A stretch of DNA of 60,396 nt from JACPFV01 sp038043245 (GTDB lineage: Bacteria > Pseudomonadota > Gammaproteobacteria > Nevskiales > Nevskiaceae), in the NCBI GenBank assembly GCA_038043245.1, contig JBBTCH010000005.1, positions 1 to 60,396 on the forward strand. Reading direction: 5' to 3'. This document shows positions 1 through 6,699 of this stretch, in pieces. A model generated the notes under the pieces. That model was given only the letters and a program-made list of their open reading frames with translations, searched no databases and was not told the DNA's origin. The first letter of the stretch is position 1. Each line of letters starts with the position of its first letter. Position numbers and translations under genes: made by a program.

Positions 1-70
1 TTGAACGCGCCTCACTTTGAGGCTGCGGACTGCAAACGACACTAGGGGAAGTCCAATGCAAGATGTCGAC

Positions 71-150
71 TGTCAACGAAAGTGGAAGAAGATCCCGTAT
101 TTGCCTTCGCTTCGCTACGGCAAATCCGCGGCTGAAGCTAGGCGTTGTGC
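71..150 (+). other. attC site (left end uncertain) preceding cassette 1
   Basis: The right core GTTGTGC at 144-150 is preceded by GCTGAAGCTAGGC, resembling the right arms of the other sites. A TTTGCC / GGCAAA stem lies at about 100-125. The left core is poorly conserved: TGTCAAC at 71 or TGCAAAC at 31 are the candidates. The sequence after the core, CTCATAGGGAG, nearly repeats that after the attC at 2461-2497. Confidence 0.45.
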
Positions 151-168
151 CTCATAGGGAGAAATCTG

Positions 169-1107
169 ATGCGTTTCTGGCTCGCCATCGTTGTCGCTCT
201 TTCCACTGGACCTGCGGCTGGTCAAGCGATGCAGACGTCTTCTGAAGAAATCCGGTTTGAAACCGCCAAGAGCGTCGTTCTTTCAGCTGATCACTCCAAA
301 TGGGAATTCGGCAAACCACAGGCCCTCTCCGGAAAGTTGTTCTTGCCGAAGGGCGTGGGACCATTTCCCTTGGTAGTCCTGGCCCACGGCTGCGATGGAA
401 TCACGCCGGTTGAAGTCGGCTGGTCTACCGTTCTGAACAGTTGGGGTTACGCAACCTTCATTCTGGATAGCCTGACTGATCGAAACCTGGAGGAAGTCTG
501 TACCAACGCGGCGGATTTGCGTCCGATACAAAGAGTCCCCGATGCCTATGGCGCACTGAACGCGTTGTCGCAACATACAAAGATCGATGCGAATCGAAGC
601 GTTCTCATGGGCTTCTCCCATGGAGGCGCGCTGGCTCTCAGCGCCGCAATGACCTGGTCGAAGCAGCAATTCACAACTGGGCGACAACCTACGTTCCGGG
701 CGTTCGAAGCGTTCTACCCTGCCAACTGCAACGTGGATTACCCCGAGCGGAAGTCGCTTTATGCGCCAGTGCGAATTCATGTCGGCGCTCTGGATGATTG
801 GACGCCGGCGGCCCAGTGCGAACGATTGGTCAAGGAATGGAAGGCCGCAAAACAAGATGCCGACATTACGAGCTATGCCGGGGCCTATCACGCATTCGAC
901 TACGAGGGGCTCGGGCTGACGCACTTGTCGTACGTCGACAATGGTGCAGGCTGCACCGTTCGCTTCCCCAGTGTCATGGGTCCATTCGCCCCACCCGTGG
1001 AAGGTGCTGGATGCGTGACGAAAGGAGCAACGGTCGCTGGCAATCGCGAAGCAACTGAGAAAGCGGAGAAACTCGTGCGCACTCAGTTGGCCCACATTTT
1101 TAAATAA
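169..1107 (+). CDS. Cassette 1: secreted dienelactone-hydrolase-family protein
   Basis: This is a 312-residue alpha/beta-hydrolase of the dienelactone hydrolase family, predicted to be exported. Residues 1-20 form a signal peptide (MRFWLAIVVALSTGPAAGQA). An oxyanion segment LAHGCDG follows, and then the nucleophile elbow GFSHG with Ser150, Asp209/210 in ALDDW and His241 in YHAFD complete a plausible triad. Classical dienelactone hydrolase uses Cys, so the substrate is probably another ester or lactone. The ATG at 169 is preferred over the in-frame TTG at 145, which lies in the attC core, because AGGGAGA sits just upstream and the signal peptide starts there. The attC at 1126 follows 19 bp after the stop. 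Confidence 0.85.
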   Translation: MRFWLAIVVALSTGPAAGQAMQTSSEEIRFETAKSVVLSADHSKWEFGKPQALSGKLFLPKGVGPFPLVVLAHGCDGITPVEVGWSTVLNSWGYATFILDSLTDRNLEEVCTNAADLRPIQRVPDAYGALNALSQHTKIDANRSVLMGFSHGGALALSAAMTWSKQQFTTGRQPTFRAFEAFYPANCNVDYPERKSLYAPVRIHVGALDDWTPAAQCERLVKEWKAAKQDADITSYAGAYHAFDYEGLGLTHLSYVDNGAGCTVRFPSVMGPFAPPVEGAGCVTKGATVAGNREATEKAEKLVRTQLAHIFK

Positions 1108-1125
1108 GAAGAAGTCCTGAATGAG

Positions 1126-1203
1126 GCACAACAAGGCGCTCCAGACCGACGTCCCAGCCGCGCTTTCGCGCGTCTGGGCCGCGGCTGAGCGCCAGCGTTG
1201 GGC
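1126..1203 (+). other. attC site of cassette 1
   Basis: The left core is GCACAAC (1126-1132) and the right core GTTGGGC (1197-1203), 78 bp in all. AAGGCGCTCCAG on the left pairs with CTGAGCGCC on the right, and an inner CCCAG..CTGGG hairpin closes the loop. It is almost identical in its centre to the attC at 3341. Confidence 0.93.
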
Positions 1204-1206
1204 ACC

Positions 1207-1572
1207 ATGACAACGTTAATGGAACTCTTTGGCAGCCACTGGCTAAGGTTTCAGGTAGCGGCAACGATTCTGTATGTTCTCCTTACATTTCGCTTTCTAA
1301 AAACGAAGAAGCAACATTGGGTCTTGGGCGGGGGCATGTTTTTGCTCTTGTTAGTTGCACTCGTTGCACCTTTCGCGGGCTTGGCTCAATCGACGTTCTG
1401 GTCTTTTCTCTTGGCAAGCCTGCTGCTTTGGGCAGCCCTATTCTGGTACGAGGGTCTTCTTGTTAACGCGCTTCAAAAGAACAACCCTGGCGCAATTGCT
1501 TATCTCATTCCATGTATGGCGTGGCTGTTTTCAGTGCCACTTGCTGTAGTTATTCATTTCATAATTTCATGA
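1207..1572 (+). CDS. Cassette 2: small polytopic membrane protein
   Basis: The 121-residue product has about four hydrophobic stretches (residues ~12-30, 38-58, 62-80 and 98-120), so it should be an inner-membrane protein. I do not recognise the family. The ATG at 1207 lies four bases after the attC core and has no visible Shine-Dalgarno, so translation depends on re-initiation or on weak signals. The attC of this cassette starts 8 bp after the stop codon. The base composition is less GC-rich than the flanking chromosome, as is usual for cassettes. Confidence 0.75.
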   Translation: MTTLMELFGSHWLRFQVAATILYVLLTFRFLKTKKQHWVLGGGMFLLLLVALVAPFAGLAQSTFWSFLLASLLLWAALFWYEGLLVNALQKNNPGAIAYLIPCMAWLFSVPLAVVIHFIIS

Positions 1573-1579
1573 AAATGAT

Positions 1580-1642
1580 GCCCAACAACGCGCTCCAGCG
1601 GGACGGCCGCTGCGCGGCCGCCCCTGAGCTTGAGCGTTAGGC
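1580..1642 (+). other. attC site of cassette 2
   Basis: The left core is GCCCAAC (1580-1586) and the right core GTTAGGC (1636-1642), 63 bp. GCGCTCCAG pairs imperfectly with CTTGAGCG, and GGACGGCCGC / GCGGCCGCCC forms the central stem. Confidence 0.93.
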
Positions 1643-1650
1643 CATCATCA

Positions 1651-2040
1651 ATGAAGAGTCTCAAATCAGGGGTTGGCGGTTGCAGTCTGGCTCTGCCGAT
1701 TGCCGCCATTGCTTCAGAAACTGAGGGTGGTTACATCACGCTTGGGTTGATGTTCTCTATCCCATCCATGATTGTGTTTGGAATCTGCGCCTTCGTTCTT
1801 TGGCGGCACGCTGCTCGCGCTGAGCAGCGTATTTCTCTTGTTTTTATGTTGCCCTGGGTGGTCTTACCGGCAGGAGTGACCTTTACCAGGTACGGTGCGC
1901 CCATTCCGTTCTGGGCCAATGCGGTCTGGGAAATTGGGTTGCCTTATATGCTTTGGCCTACATTGATCGCTATTGGGTTACTTTACGGCTTGTATCTGGC
2001 GAGGCGCATTCATGCTGCCCATCTCAAACAGAAGGCCTAA
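1651..2040 (+). CDS. Cassette 3: small membrane protein
   Basis: The 129-residue product begins with a signal-like hydrophobic segment (residues ~8-25). Three further membrane spans follow near 33-55, 65-82 and 95-118, and it ends in a basic tail (RRIHAAHLKQK). No family is recognised. The ATG at 1651 lies 8 bp after the attC core; an upstream in-frame TTG falls inside the attC and is unlikely. The TAA stop is embedded in the left core GCCTAAC of the next attC, so the gene fills the whole cassette. Confidence 0.72.
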   Translation: MKSLKSGVGGCSLALPIAAIASETEGGYITLGLMFSIPSMIVFGICAFVLWRHAARAEQRISLVFMLPWVVLPAGVTFTRYGAPIPFWANAVWEIGLPYMLWPTLIAIGLLYGLYLARRIHAAHLKQKA

Positions 2041-2097
2041 CCACGCGCTCCAGAGGGACCCTCGCTGCGCTCGGACCCCTGAGCTTGAGCGTTAGAC
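2035..2097 (+). other. attC site of cassette 3
   Basis: The left core is GCCTAAC (2035-2041), which contains the stop codon of the preceding gene, and the right core is GTTAGAC (2091-2097), 63 bp. The central arms are GGGACCCTCGC / GCTCGGACCCC. Confidence 0.92.
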
Positions 2098-2466
2098 ATG
2101 CTTAGGCCACTTTCGACGGTAGTCTTGCTAGTCCTTTCTGGTTCCGCTTGGGCATCCAGCGCCACGGGGTTGCTCTCGTTTATGTTTTTGGCTCTTGTAG
2201 TGCCCTGGATAATATTCTCGGCAATGATCCTTTTTGTCTGCGCTTCTTCCGGCACCTACGCCTCCGAGCGAAAAACAGGCCTACACGCCATGGCCGCCGC
2301 CTCCGTGCCCGCGCTAGGCCTCTTCATCTTGCTCATTGATCCCCCCCGTAATAGCGGCGAGCTTCTCATGCTGCTCGGTGTTAATGGCGTAGGAGTGTTG
2401 GTGGCGTTTATTCCGGTGGCGGCGTATCGATTGACCGACCCCAAGTCGAGGATCCCGCATGTCTAA
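2098..2466 (+). CDS. Cassette 4: small membrane protein
   Basis: The 122-residue product has an N-terminal signal or anchor segment (MLRPLSTVVLLVLSGSAWAS) followed by three hydrophobic segments at ~25-48, 65-82 and 90-110. The family is unknown. The ATG directly abuts the attC right core (GTTAGAC-ATG), leaving no room for a cassette-encoded ribosome site. The stop codon lies within the left core of the following, unusually short attC. Confidence 0.7.
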   Translation: MLRPLSTVVLLVLSGSAWASSATGLLSFMFLALVVPWIIFSAMILFVCASSGTYASERKTGLHAMAAASVPALGLFILLIDPPRNSGELLMLLGVNGVGVLVAFIPVAAYRLTDPKSRIPHV

Positions 2467-2497
2467 CAAGGCGCGTCGCTGAGCGCCGGCGTTGGGC
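2461..2497 (+). other. attC site of cassette 4, very short (37 bp)
   Basis: The left core GTCTAAC (2461-2467) and right core GTTGGGC (2491-2497) are only 37 bp apart end to end. The arms AAGGCGC and GCGCCGG are retained, but the variable central region is reduced to a few bases. Known attC sites are usually about 57-141 bp, so this may be a truncated or minimal site. Confidence 0.78.
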
Positions 2498-2517
2498 CTC
2501 ATAGGAGTTAGCTCGCT

Positions 2518-3324
2518 GTGATCATCGACGCTTGGGCGCAACATCCAACACTGCGGCATATGCAGGATCCCATCTTTGAGTCGCTGCGGCGCTGGACCAA
2601 AACGCCGATGCCCACAGTCGAGCTACCGATAAAGGAGACGGTGGCAATGATGGATCAGGCCAACATTGACAAGAGTCTGATTTCTGCTTGGGTTGCCCCG
2701 CGCAATGTCATGATCTCGAACGACGAAGTCGCAGGCTTCGTCGCGCAGGCGTCGAGTCGGCTTATTGGCGTTGGCTCCGTAGACATTTCAAAACCAATGG
2801 CAGCGGTGAGAGAGGTCCGCCGATGCATACGAGACCTCGGATTCAAGGCCATTCGAATACTGCCTTGGCTCTGGGAAGTCCCGCCGACGGATCGGCGTTT
2901 CTATCCTGTCTATGCGGCCTGCTGTGAGCTGGGGGCTCCGTTGTGCACTCAGATCGGGCACACCGGACCGCTGATGCCATCCGAGGTGGGCCGACCAATC
3001 TATCTGGATCAGGTCGCCATAGATTTTCCGGAGCTCGTGATTGTAGGCGGGCACATCGGCTATCCGTGGACCGACGAGGCGATTGCGGTGGCCACGAAGC
3101 ACGAGAACGTCTACATCGATACGTCGGCCTATACCGTGAAGCGCTATCCGCCGGTATTGGTCGAGTTCATGCGCACGCATGGGCGAAGCAAGGTCCTGTT
3201 CGGCACCAACTACCCGATGATCTTGCCGGCCAAGGCACTTGAGGGATTTGACGCATTGTCGCTAGACGACGAAGCTCGGGACTTGTTTCTAAGCGGTAAT
3301 GCTCGCCGCGTTTTCAAGGTGTAG
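2518..3324 (+). CDS. Cassette 5: amidohydrolase-2-like TIM-barrel protein with atypical metal site
   Basis: The 268-residue protein has the amidohydrolase-2 (ACMSD-like) fold: an N-terminal strand MIIDAWAQHP, GGHIGYPW with His179, and C-terminal VLFGTNYP. Active members normally carry an N-terminal HxH pair and an Asp in a GSDYP-type motif. Here these are replaced by WAQH and Asn231, so metal binding and catalysis are doubtful, or the protein belongs to a divergent subfamily. The GTG start at 2518 is supported by AGGAG ten bases upstream. The attC at 3341 follows. Confidence 0.8.
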   Translation: MIIDAWAQHPTLRHMQDPIFESLRRWTKTPMPTVELPIKETVAMMDQANIDKSLISAWVAPRNVMISNDEVAGFVAQASSRLIGVGSVDISKPMAAVREVRRCIRDLGFKAIRILPWLWEVPPTDRRFYPVYAACCELGAPLCTQIGHTGPLMPSEVGRPIYLDQVAIDFPELVIVGGHIGYPWTDEAIAVATKHENVYIDTSAYTVKRYPPVLVEFMRTHGRSKVLFGTNYPMILPAKALEGFDALSLDDEARDLFLSGNARRVFKV

Positions 3325-3340
3325 TTGCAATGCCAATGAA

Positions 3341-3415
3341 GCACAACAAGTTGTTCCAGCCGCGGCCCAGCCGCGCTTCGCGCGTCTGGGCCGCGGCTGA
3401 ACACCGGCGTTAGAC
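3341..3415 (+). other. attC site of cassette 5
   Basis: The left core is GCACAAC (3341-3347) and the right core GTTAGAC (3409-3415), 75 bp. A strong central hairpin CCGCGGCCCAG / CTGGGCCGCGG is shared almost base for base with the attC at 1126. Confidence 0.93.
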
Positions 3416-3420
3416 ATCAG

Positions 3421-3876
3421 ATGTCAGACGCCACTGAGTCGGCTACTTCCACATGGCAAGAGGATGTAGGCATTTACATCGCCGTTGCGTCGTTTCTCCT
3501 TGCCGCTCTAACTACGTTCACTGCCCTCGAAGTGTTTCTGGCCGTCACAGCTTTATATTCCGGCCTGTCACTGCTGCTGCTCATCGTCGAAACTCCGCTC
3601 AAGTACGTTGTTTGGGGCGCAGCCATCCAGTACTCACTATTGTCAGCCATGGTCATGCCATTCTTCGCTGCATTCCAGCCCAGTTTCTGGCCTTTCGTTG
3701 GCCTCTATTCGGCTGCCTGGTGGATCTTCCTATTTCTGCTCAGTGAAGTGCAGTCAAGGGCCTCACCTCGAAAAGACGTTGATAAAACGGGGCACGCCTA
3801 TCTAGGCATGCTTTGGCTTATGTGCATCCCATTTGGAGGCATCGTCAGAATCATCTGGCAGCTTGTGAGGTCCTGA
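3421..3876 (+). CDS. Cassette 6: small membrane protein
   Basis: The 151-residue protein has a short acidic N-terminus followed by about four membrane spans (residues ~17-38, 40-58, 65-85 and 88-106). A hydrophilic segment rich in R, S and K comes next, then a final hydrophobic helix near the C-terminus. No family is recognised. The ATG at 3421 lies five bases after the attC right core. The stop is one base before the next attC, so the cassette holds nothing else. Confidence 0.72.
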   Translation: MSDATESATSTWQEDVGIYIAVASFLLAALTTFTALEVFLAVTALYSGLSLLLLIVETPLKYVVWGAAIQYSLLSAMVMPFFAAFQPSFWPFVGLYSAAWWIFLFLLSEVQSRASPRKDVDKTGHAYLGMLWLMCIPFGGIVRIIWQLVRS

Positions 3877-3877
3877 T

Positions 3878-3958
3878 GCCCAACAACGCGCTCCAAAGGG
3901 ACGCTTCAGTCGCCGCCAAAGCGCGGCGCCTTCGCCCCCCTGAGCGCGGGCGTTGGAC
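3878..3958 (+). other. attC site of cassette 6
   Basis: The left core is GCCCAAC (3878-3884) and the right core GTTGGAC (3952-3958), 81 bp. GCGCTCC opposes GAGCGCGGG, and an inner GCCGCC..GGCGGC-type stem (CGCCGCCAAAGCGCGGCGCC region) is present. Confidence 0.92.
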
Positions 3959-3967
3959 ATCACAACG

Positions 3968-5356
3968 ATGCTGAGTCCAGAAACCCACTTTGCTAACGCC
4001 GGCAATGATCGCGTCGCTTATCAAGTGCTGGGCAGCGGTTCGCGTGATGTCGTCTGCACCAACGGCCAGTGGGGACACCTCGATCTTGACTGGGATGACC
4101 CTCGTTGCGCGCGTTTTCTCAGGCGTCTCTCTTCGTTTTGCCGTTTGATCCGCTTCAACACACGCGGAACGGGATTGTCCGACCCGCGTCCACGCGACGG
4201 ACGTTCAGCAGAAGAGCACTGGGCCGAAGACCTGATCGCGGTCATGGACAGCGCTCACTCGGACACTGTCACGATCTTCGGGTGGATCGATGCCGGACTG
4301 TTCGCCTTGCCGTTCGCTGCAAAGTACCCGGACCGCGTATCAGCCCTGGTGCTGATGAACGCAACGGCTCGCCTGCTGCGGGCGCCTGACTATCCAGAAG
4401 GGCAGCCCCCCGAGTTTGCGGACCGCCTCATCGAGTTCACGCGCAAGACGTGGGGCACGGAAAAAGGCACGCTTGCGCTCATGCCAAGCCTTGGCACGGA
4501 TACGCAGACACTACGTGCACTTTCCAGAATCTACCGTGCCATGGCGACTCCAAAGGCGGTGGCGGAAGGAACCGCAAACTACATGAACATGGACGTCCGG
4601 TCGGCGCTCGCCGCCGTTCGTGCGCCAACCCTGGTCATGACTCGCAGCAATTATCGGTTTGCCCCGATGCAGCACGGGCAACACATCGCCCGGCACATCA
4701 AAGGTGCGCGCTTCATCGAGCTGCCGGGCGCAGATGCGATGCCGTGGTCGGAGAGCCAGGATTTGATTCTCGACCAAGTTGAAGAGTTCGTTACTGGTGC
4801 GCGTCGTGGCAACAAACCGGAGCGAGCGCTGCTGGCGGTCCTGTTCACGGACATCGTGGATTCGACGAAGCAGGCCGCGATACTGGGCGACGCCGCGTGG
4901 CGCGTTTTGCTTGACCGGCACGATCAGATCCAACGTGAACAAGTGGCTTTTTTCCACGGCCGGCTTGTGGATTTCGCAGGCGACGGCTGTTTTGCGGTCT
5001 TTGACCGACCTGACCGCGCTATTGAGTGTGCTCAAGCGCTATCTGTCGCTCTCTCAGCTGTCGGCATCCCGATCCGCGCCGGCGTTCACTTCGGCGATGT
5101 GGAGCAGCGCGATGGCGGCACTTTGGGGGGCATCACCGTCCATATCGGCGCCCGTGTCGCGGCAGTCGCCGGCCGTGGTGAAATCATGGTTTCGCGCACG
5201 GTGCGTGATGTGCTTCTGGGATCGGAGTTCCAATTTTTGGAGCGGGGCGTCCGCGAACTCAAAGGCGTTCCGGGAGCGTGGGCTGTCTACGCACTCGGTG
5301 TGGAGAGAGAGGCTGGCGCCCAACATGGCGCTCCAACCGACGATCCTCACGCGTGA
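3968..5356 (+). CDS. Cassette 7: alpha/beta-hydrolase-like domain fused to class III adenylate/guanylate cyclase
   Basis: The 462-residue fusion has a hydrolase-like N-terminal half (~1-270) and a class III nucleotide cyclase domain (~285-445). In the hydrolase half the nucleophile Ser is missing: the elbow reads GWIDAG with Ile107 in its place, so it is probably a ligand sensor. The cyclase keeps metal ligands in FTDIVDST (Asp295) and FAGDG (Asp339), and Arg396 in IGARVAA. The usual base-selecting Lys before GDG is Asp335, so activity and nucleotide preference are uncertain. The ATG at 3968 is chosen over a TTG inside the attC. The last 13 codons lie within the terminal attC, so the C-terminal tail is attC-encoded. 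Confidence 0.85.
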   Translation: MLSPETHFANAGNDRVAYQVLGSGSRDVVCTNGQWGHLDLDWDDPRCARFLRRLSSFCRLIRFNTRGTGLSDPRPRDGRSAEEHWAEDLIAVMDSAHSDTVTIFGWIDAGLFALPFAAKYPDRVSALVLMNATARLLRAPDYPEGQPPEFADRLIEFTRKTWGTEKGTLALMPSLGTDTQTLRALSRIYRAMATPKAVAEGTANYMNMDVRSALAAVRAPTLVMTRSNYRFAPMQHGQHIARHIKGARFIELPGADAMPWSESQDLILDQVEEFVTGARRGNKPERALLAVLFTDIVDSTKQAAILGDAAWRVLLDRHDQIQREQVAFFHGRLVDFAGDGCFAVFDRPDRAIECAQALSVALSAVGIPIRAGVHFGDVEQRDGGTLGGITVHIGARVAAVAGRGEIMVSRTVRDVLLGSEFQFLERGVRELKGVPGAWAVYALGVEREAGAQHGAPTDDPHA

Positions 5357-5371
5357 ACTACGGCGTTAGCC
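5318..5371 (+). other. Terminal attC site of the array
   Basis: The left core is GCCCAAC (5318-5324), and the final right core GTTAGCC (5365-5371) is imperfect. In integrons the last six bases of the terminal site come from the host side of the junction. Here TTAGCC is the end of rph on the other strand, TTA being its stop codon, so the array/chromosome junction is between 5365 and 5366. Confidence 0.82.
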
Positions 5372-6085
5372 GGCGAGTGCCTTGCGCTGGTGCTCCATCA
5401 GCTCGCGGATGCCGCCCGCGGCGAGATCCAGCATCGCGTTCAGTTCTTCGCGGCGAAAAGCGTGGCCCTCGGCGGTGCCCTGCACTTCGATGAAATGACC
5501 AGCGTCGTTCATCACGACGTTGACGTCGGCTTCGGCGGTCGAATCCTCGGTGTATTCAAGGTCCAGCACCGGCGTGCCGCTGCAGATGCCGACGCTGACC
5601 GCCGCGATCTGGCCGAGCATCGGATTCTTCTTGATGACGCCGCGCTTGAGCAGCGAGGCGATGGCGTCTGACAGCGCGACGTAGCCGCCGGTGATCGCGG
5701 CGGTGCGGGTGCCGCCGTCGGCCTGGATGACGTCGCAGTCGACGGTGATCTGTACGCCGTCGAGCACATCGAGATTGACGCAGGCGCGCAGGCTGCGGCC
5801 GATCAGGCGCTGGATTTCCTGCGTGCGTCCGCCCTGTTTGCCGCTGGCGGCTTCGCGCCGGCTGCGATCATGGGTGGCGCGCGGCAGCATGCCGTATTCG
5901 GCCGTGACCCAGCCGCCGCCCTGGGCTTTTTTCCAGGCGGGGGTTTTTTCCTCGACGCTGGCGGTGCAGATGACCTTGGTTTCGCCAAAGCTCACCAGCA
6001 CCGAGCCTTCGGCGTGCTTGGTGAATCCGCGCTGGATCGAGATGGGGCGCAGCTGGTTCGGCGCGCGGCCGCTGGAGCGAGTCAT
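5366..6085 (-). CDS. rph: Ribonuclease PH
   Basis: The 239-residue protein matches RNase PH over its full length. This phosphorolytic 3'-5' exoribonuclease trims tRNA 3' ends. Recognisable blocks are RSSGRAPNQLRPISIQRGF at the N-terminus, the phosphate-site region SRREAASGKQGGRTQEIQR, DVIQADGGTRTAAITG and the C-terminal EVQGTAEGHAF. The stop codon coincides with the boundary of the cassette array, which reads toward it on the other strand. The gene looks intact. Confidence 0.98.
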   Translation of the reverse strand: MTRSSGRAPNQLRPISIQRGFTKHAEGSVLVSFGETKVICTASVEEKTPAWKKAQGGGWVTAEYGMLPRATHDRSRREAASGKQGGRTQEIQRLIGRSLRACVNLDVLDGVQITVDCDVIQADGGTRTAAITGGYVALSDAIASLLKRGVIKKNPMLGQIAAVSVGICSGTPVLDLEYTEDSTAEADVNVVMNDAGHFIEVQGTAEGHAFRREELNAMLDLAAGGIRELMEHQRKALAG

Positions 6086-6145
6086 GGGAGAGTCTTAAAA
6101 ATGGGGACGCGAGTATAGGCAAACCGCGCCCTGCGGCTACGATGC

Positions 6146-6159
6146 TATGATTGTATACA
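6146..6159 (+). promoter_or_regulatory. Possible -10 and operator palindrome of the toxin-antitoxin operon
   Basis: TATGAT (6146-6151) fits a sigma70 -10 element and runs into the perfect palindrome TGTATACA (6152-6159), 23 bp before the antitoxin start. Ribbon-helix-helix antitoxins usually autorepress at such short palindromes. No good -35 is visible. Confidence 0.4.
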
Positions 6160-6182
6160 TTCACATCTGCCGGGAGTCCTCC

Positions 6183-6425
6183 ATGTCCGTCGTCGTTACC
6201 GCCCGCATCGAAGAACACATCAACTCTCGTGTGAATTCGCTGGCCGCCGCAACCGGGCGCTCAAAATCCTGGATTGCCTCCGAAGCCATTCGCCGCTACG
6301 TCGAACTGGAAAGCTGGCAGGTGGCCGAGATTCAGCAAGCCATCAAAGAGGCCGATGCGGGTGATTTCGCCACGGACGAAAAGGTCGCGGCCACTTTCAA
6401 GCGTTTGAAACGCAATGCACGTTAA
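6183..6425 (+). CDS. Ribbon-helix-helix antitoxin (ParD/CopG-like)
   Basis: The 80-residue protein begins with a beta strand VVVTARI followed by two helices, the second around RSKSWIASEAIRRYVEL, typical of ribbon-helix-helix antitoxins. Its C-terminal half (QQAIKEADAGDFATDEKVAATF) is the usual toxin-wrapping region. The ATG at 6183 has GGGAG seven bases upstream; an in-frame ATG at 6147 lies in the presumed promoter. It overlaps the toxin gene by 11 bp, so the two are translated together. The pair probably autoregulates. Confidence 0.85.
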   Translation: MSVVVTARIEEHINSRVNSLAAATGRSKSWIASEAIRRYVELESWQVAEIQQAIKEADAGDFATDEKVAATFKRLKRNAR

Positions 6426-6699
6426 GTGGCTGCGCAAAGCGCTCACTAATCTTGAAGCCGAATCCAGTTTCATTGCCCACGAGAATCCGCAAGCGGCCTC
6501 GAATCTCGTTAAAACCGTAGAAAGTTCGGTATCACTGCTTGCGCAGAATCCCTCGCTGGGGCGGCCCGGGCGTGTGCCTGGCACGCGTGAATTGGTGATC
6601 GAAGGATTTCCCTATCTGATTCCTTACCGGCTTCGAGGGAAAGTAGTGCAGATTCTGCGTGTGTTTCACACCTCGCGGCAGCTACCGCAGAAATGGTGA
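6415..6699 (+). CDS. ParE/RelE-superfamily toxin
   Basis: The 94-residue protein shows the ParE pattern: VKWLRKALTNLEAESSFIA at the N-terminus, LAQNPSLGRPGR, then TRELVIEGFPYLIPYR and a C-terminal VVQILRVFHTSR. ParE toxins poison DNA gyrase, while related RelE proteins cleave mRNA; I assign it to the ParE side from the GTRELVI and LRVFH motifs. The start overlaps the antitoxin, and the stop overlaps the start of the sufE-like gene. Confidence 0.85.
   Translation: MHVKWLRKALTNLEAESSFIAHENPQAASNLVKTVESSVSLLAQNPSLGRPGRVPGTRELVIEGFPYLIPYRLRGKVVQILRVFHTSRQLPQKW

Larger units (their letters stand above)
1..5371 (+). mobile_element. Integron gene-cassette array, distal end
   Basis: Seven consecutive gene cassettes, all reading rightward, are separated by attC recombination sites at about 1126, 1580, 2035, 2461, 3341, 3878 and 5318. 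Each site has a left core close to RYYYAAC and a right core close to GTTRRRY, enclosing inverted repeats. In integrons new cassettes enter at attI beside intI, so the integrase and the young end should lie left of position 1, and rph marks the old end. No intI-like gene is present here, so the array could equally be an integrase-less attC cluster. Confidence 0.93.

Noticed and set aside
63..245. Short plus-strand frame near the left edge
   Set aside because: It overlaps the attC-like region and the signal-peptide start of cassette 1 in another frame, with no ribosome site.
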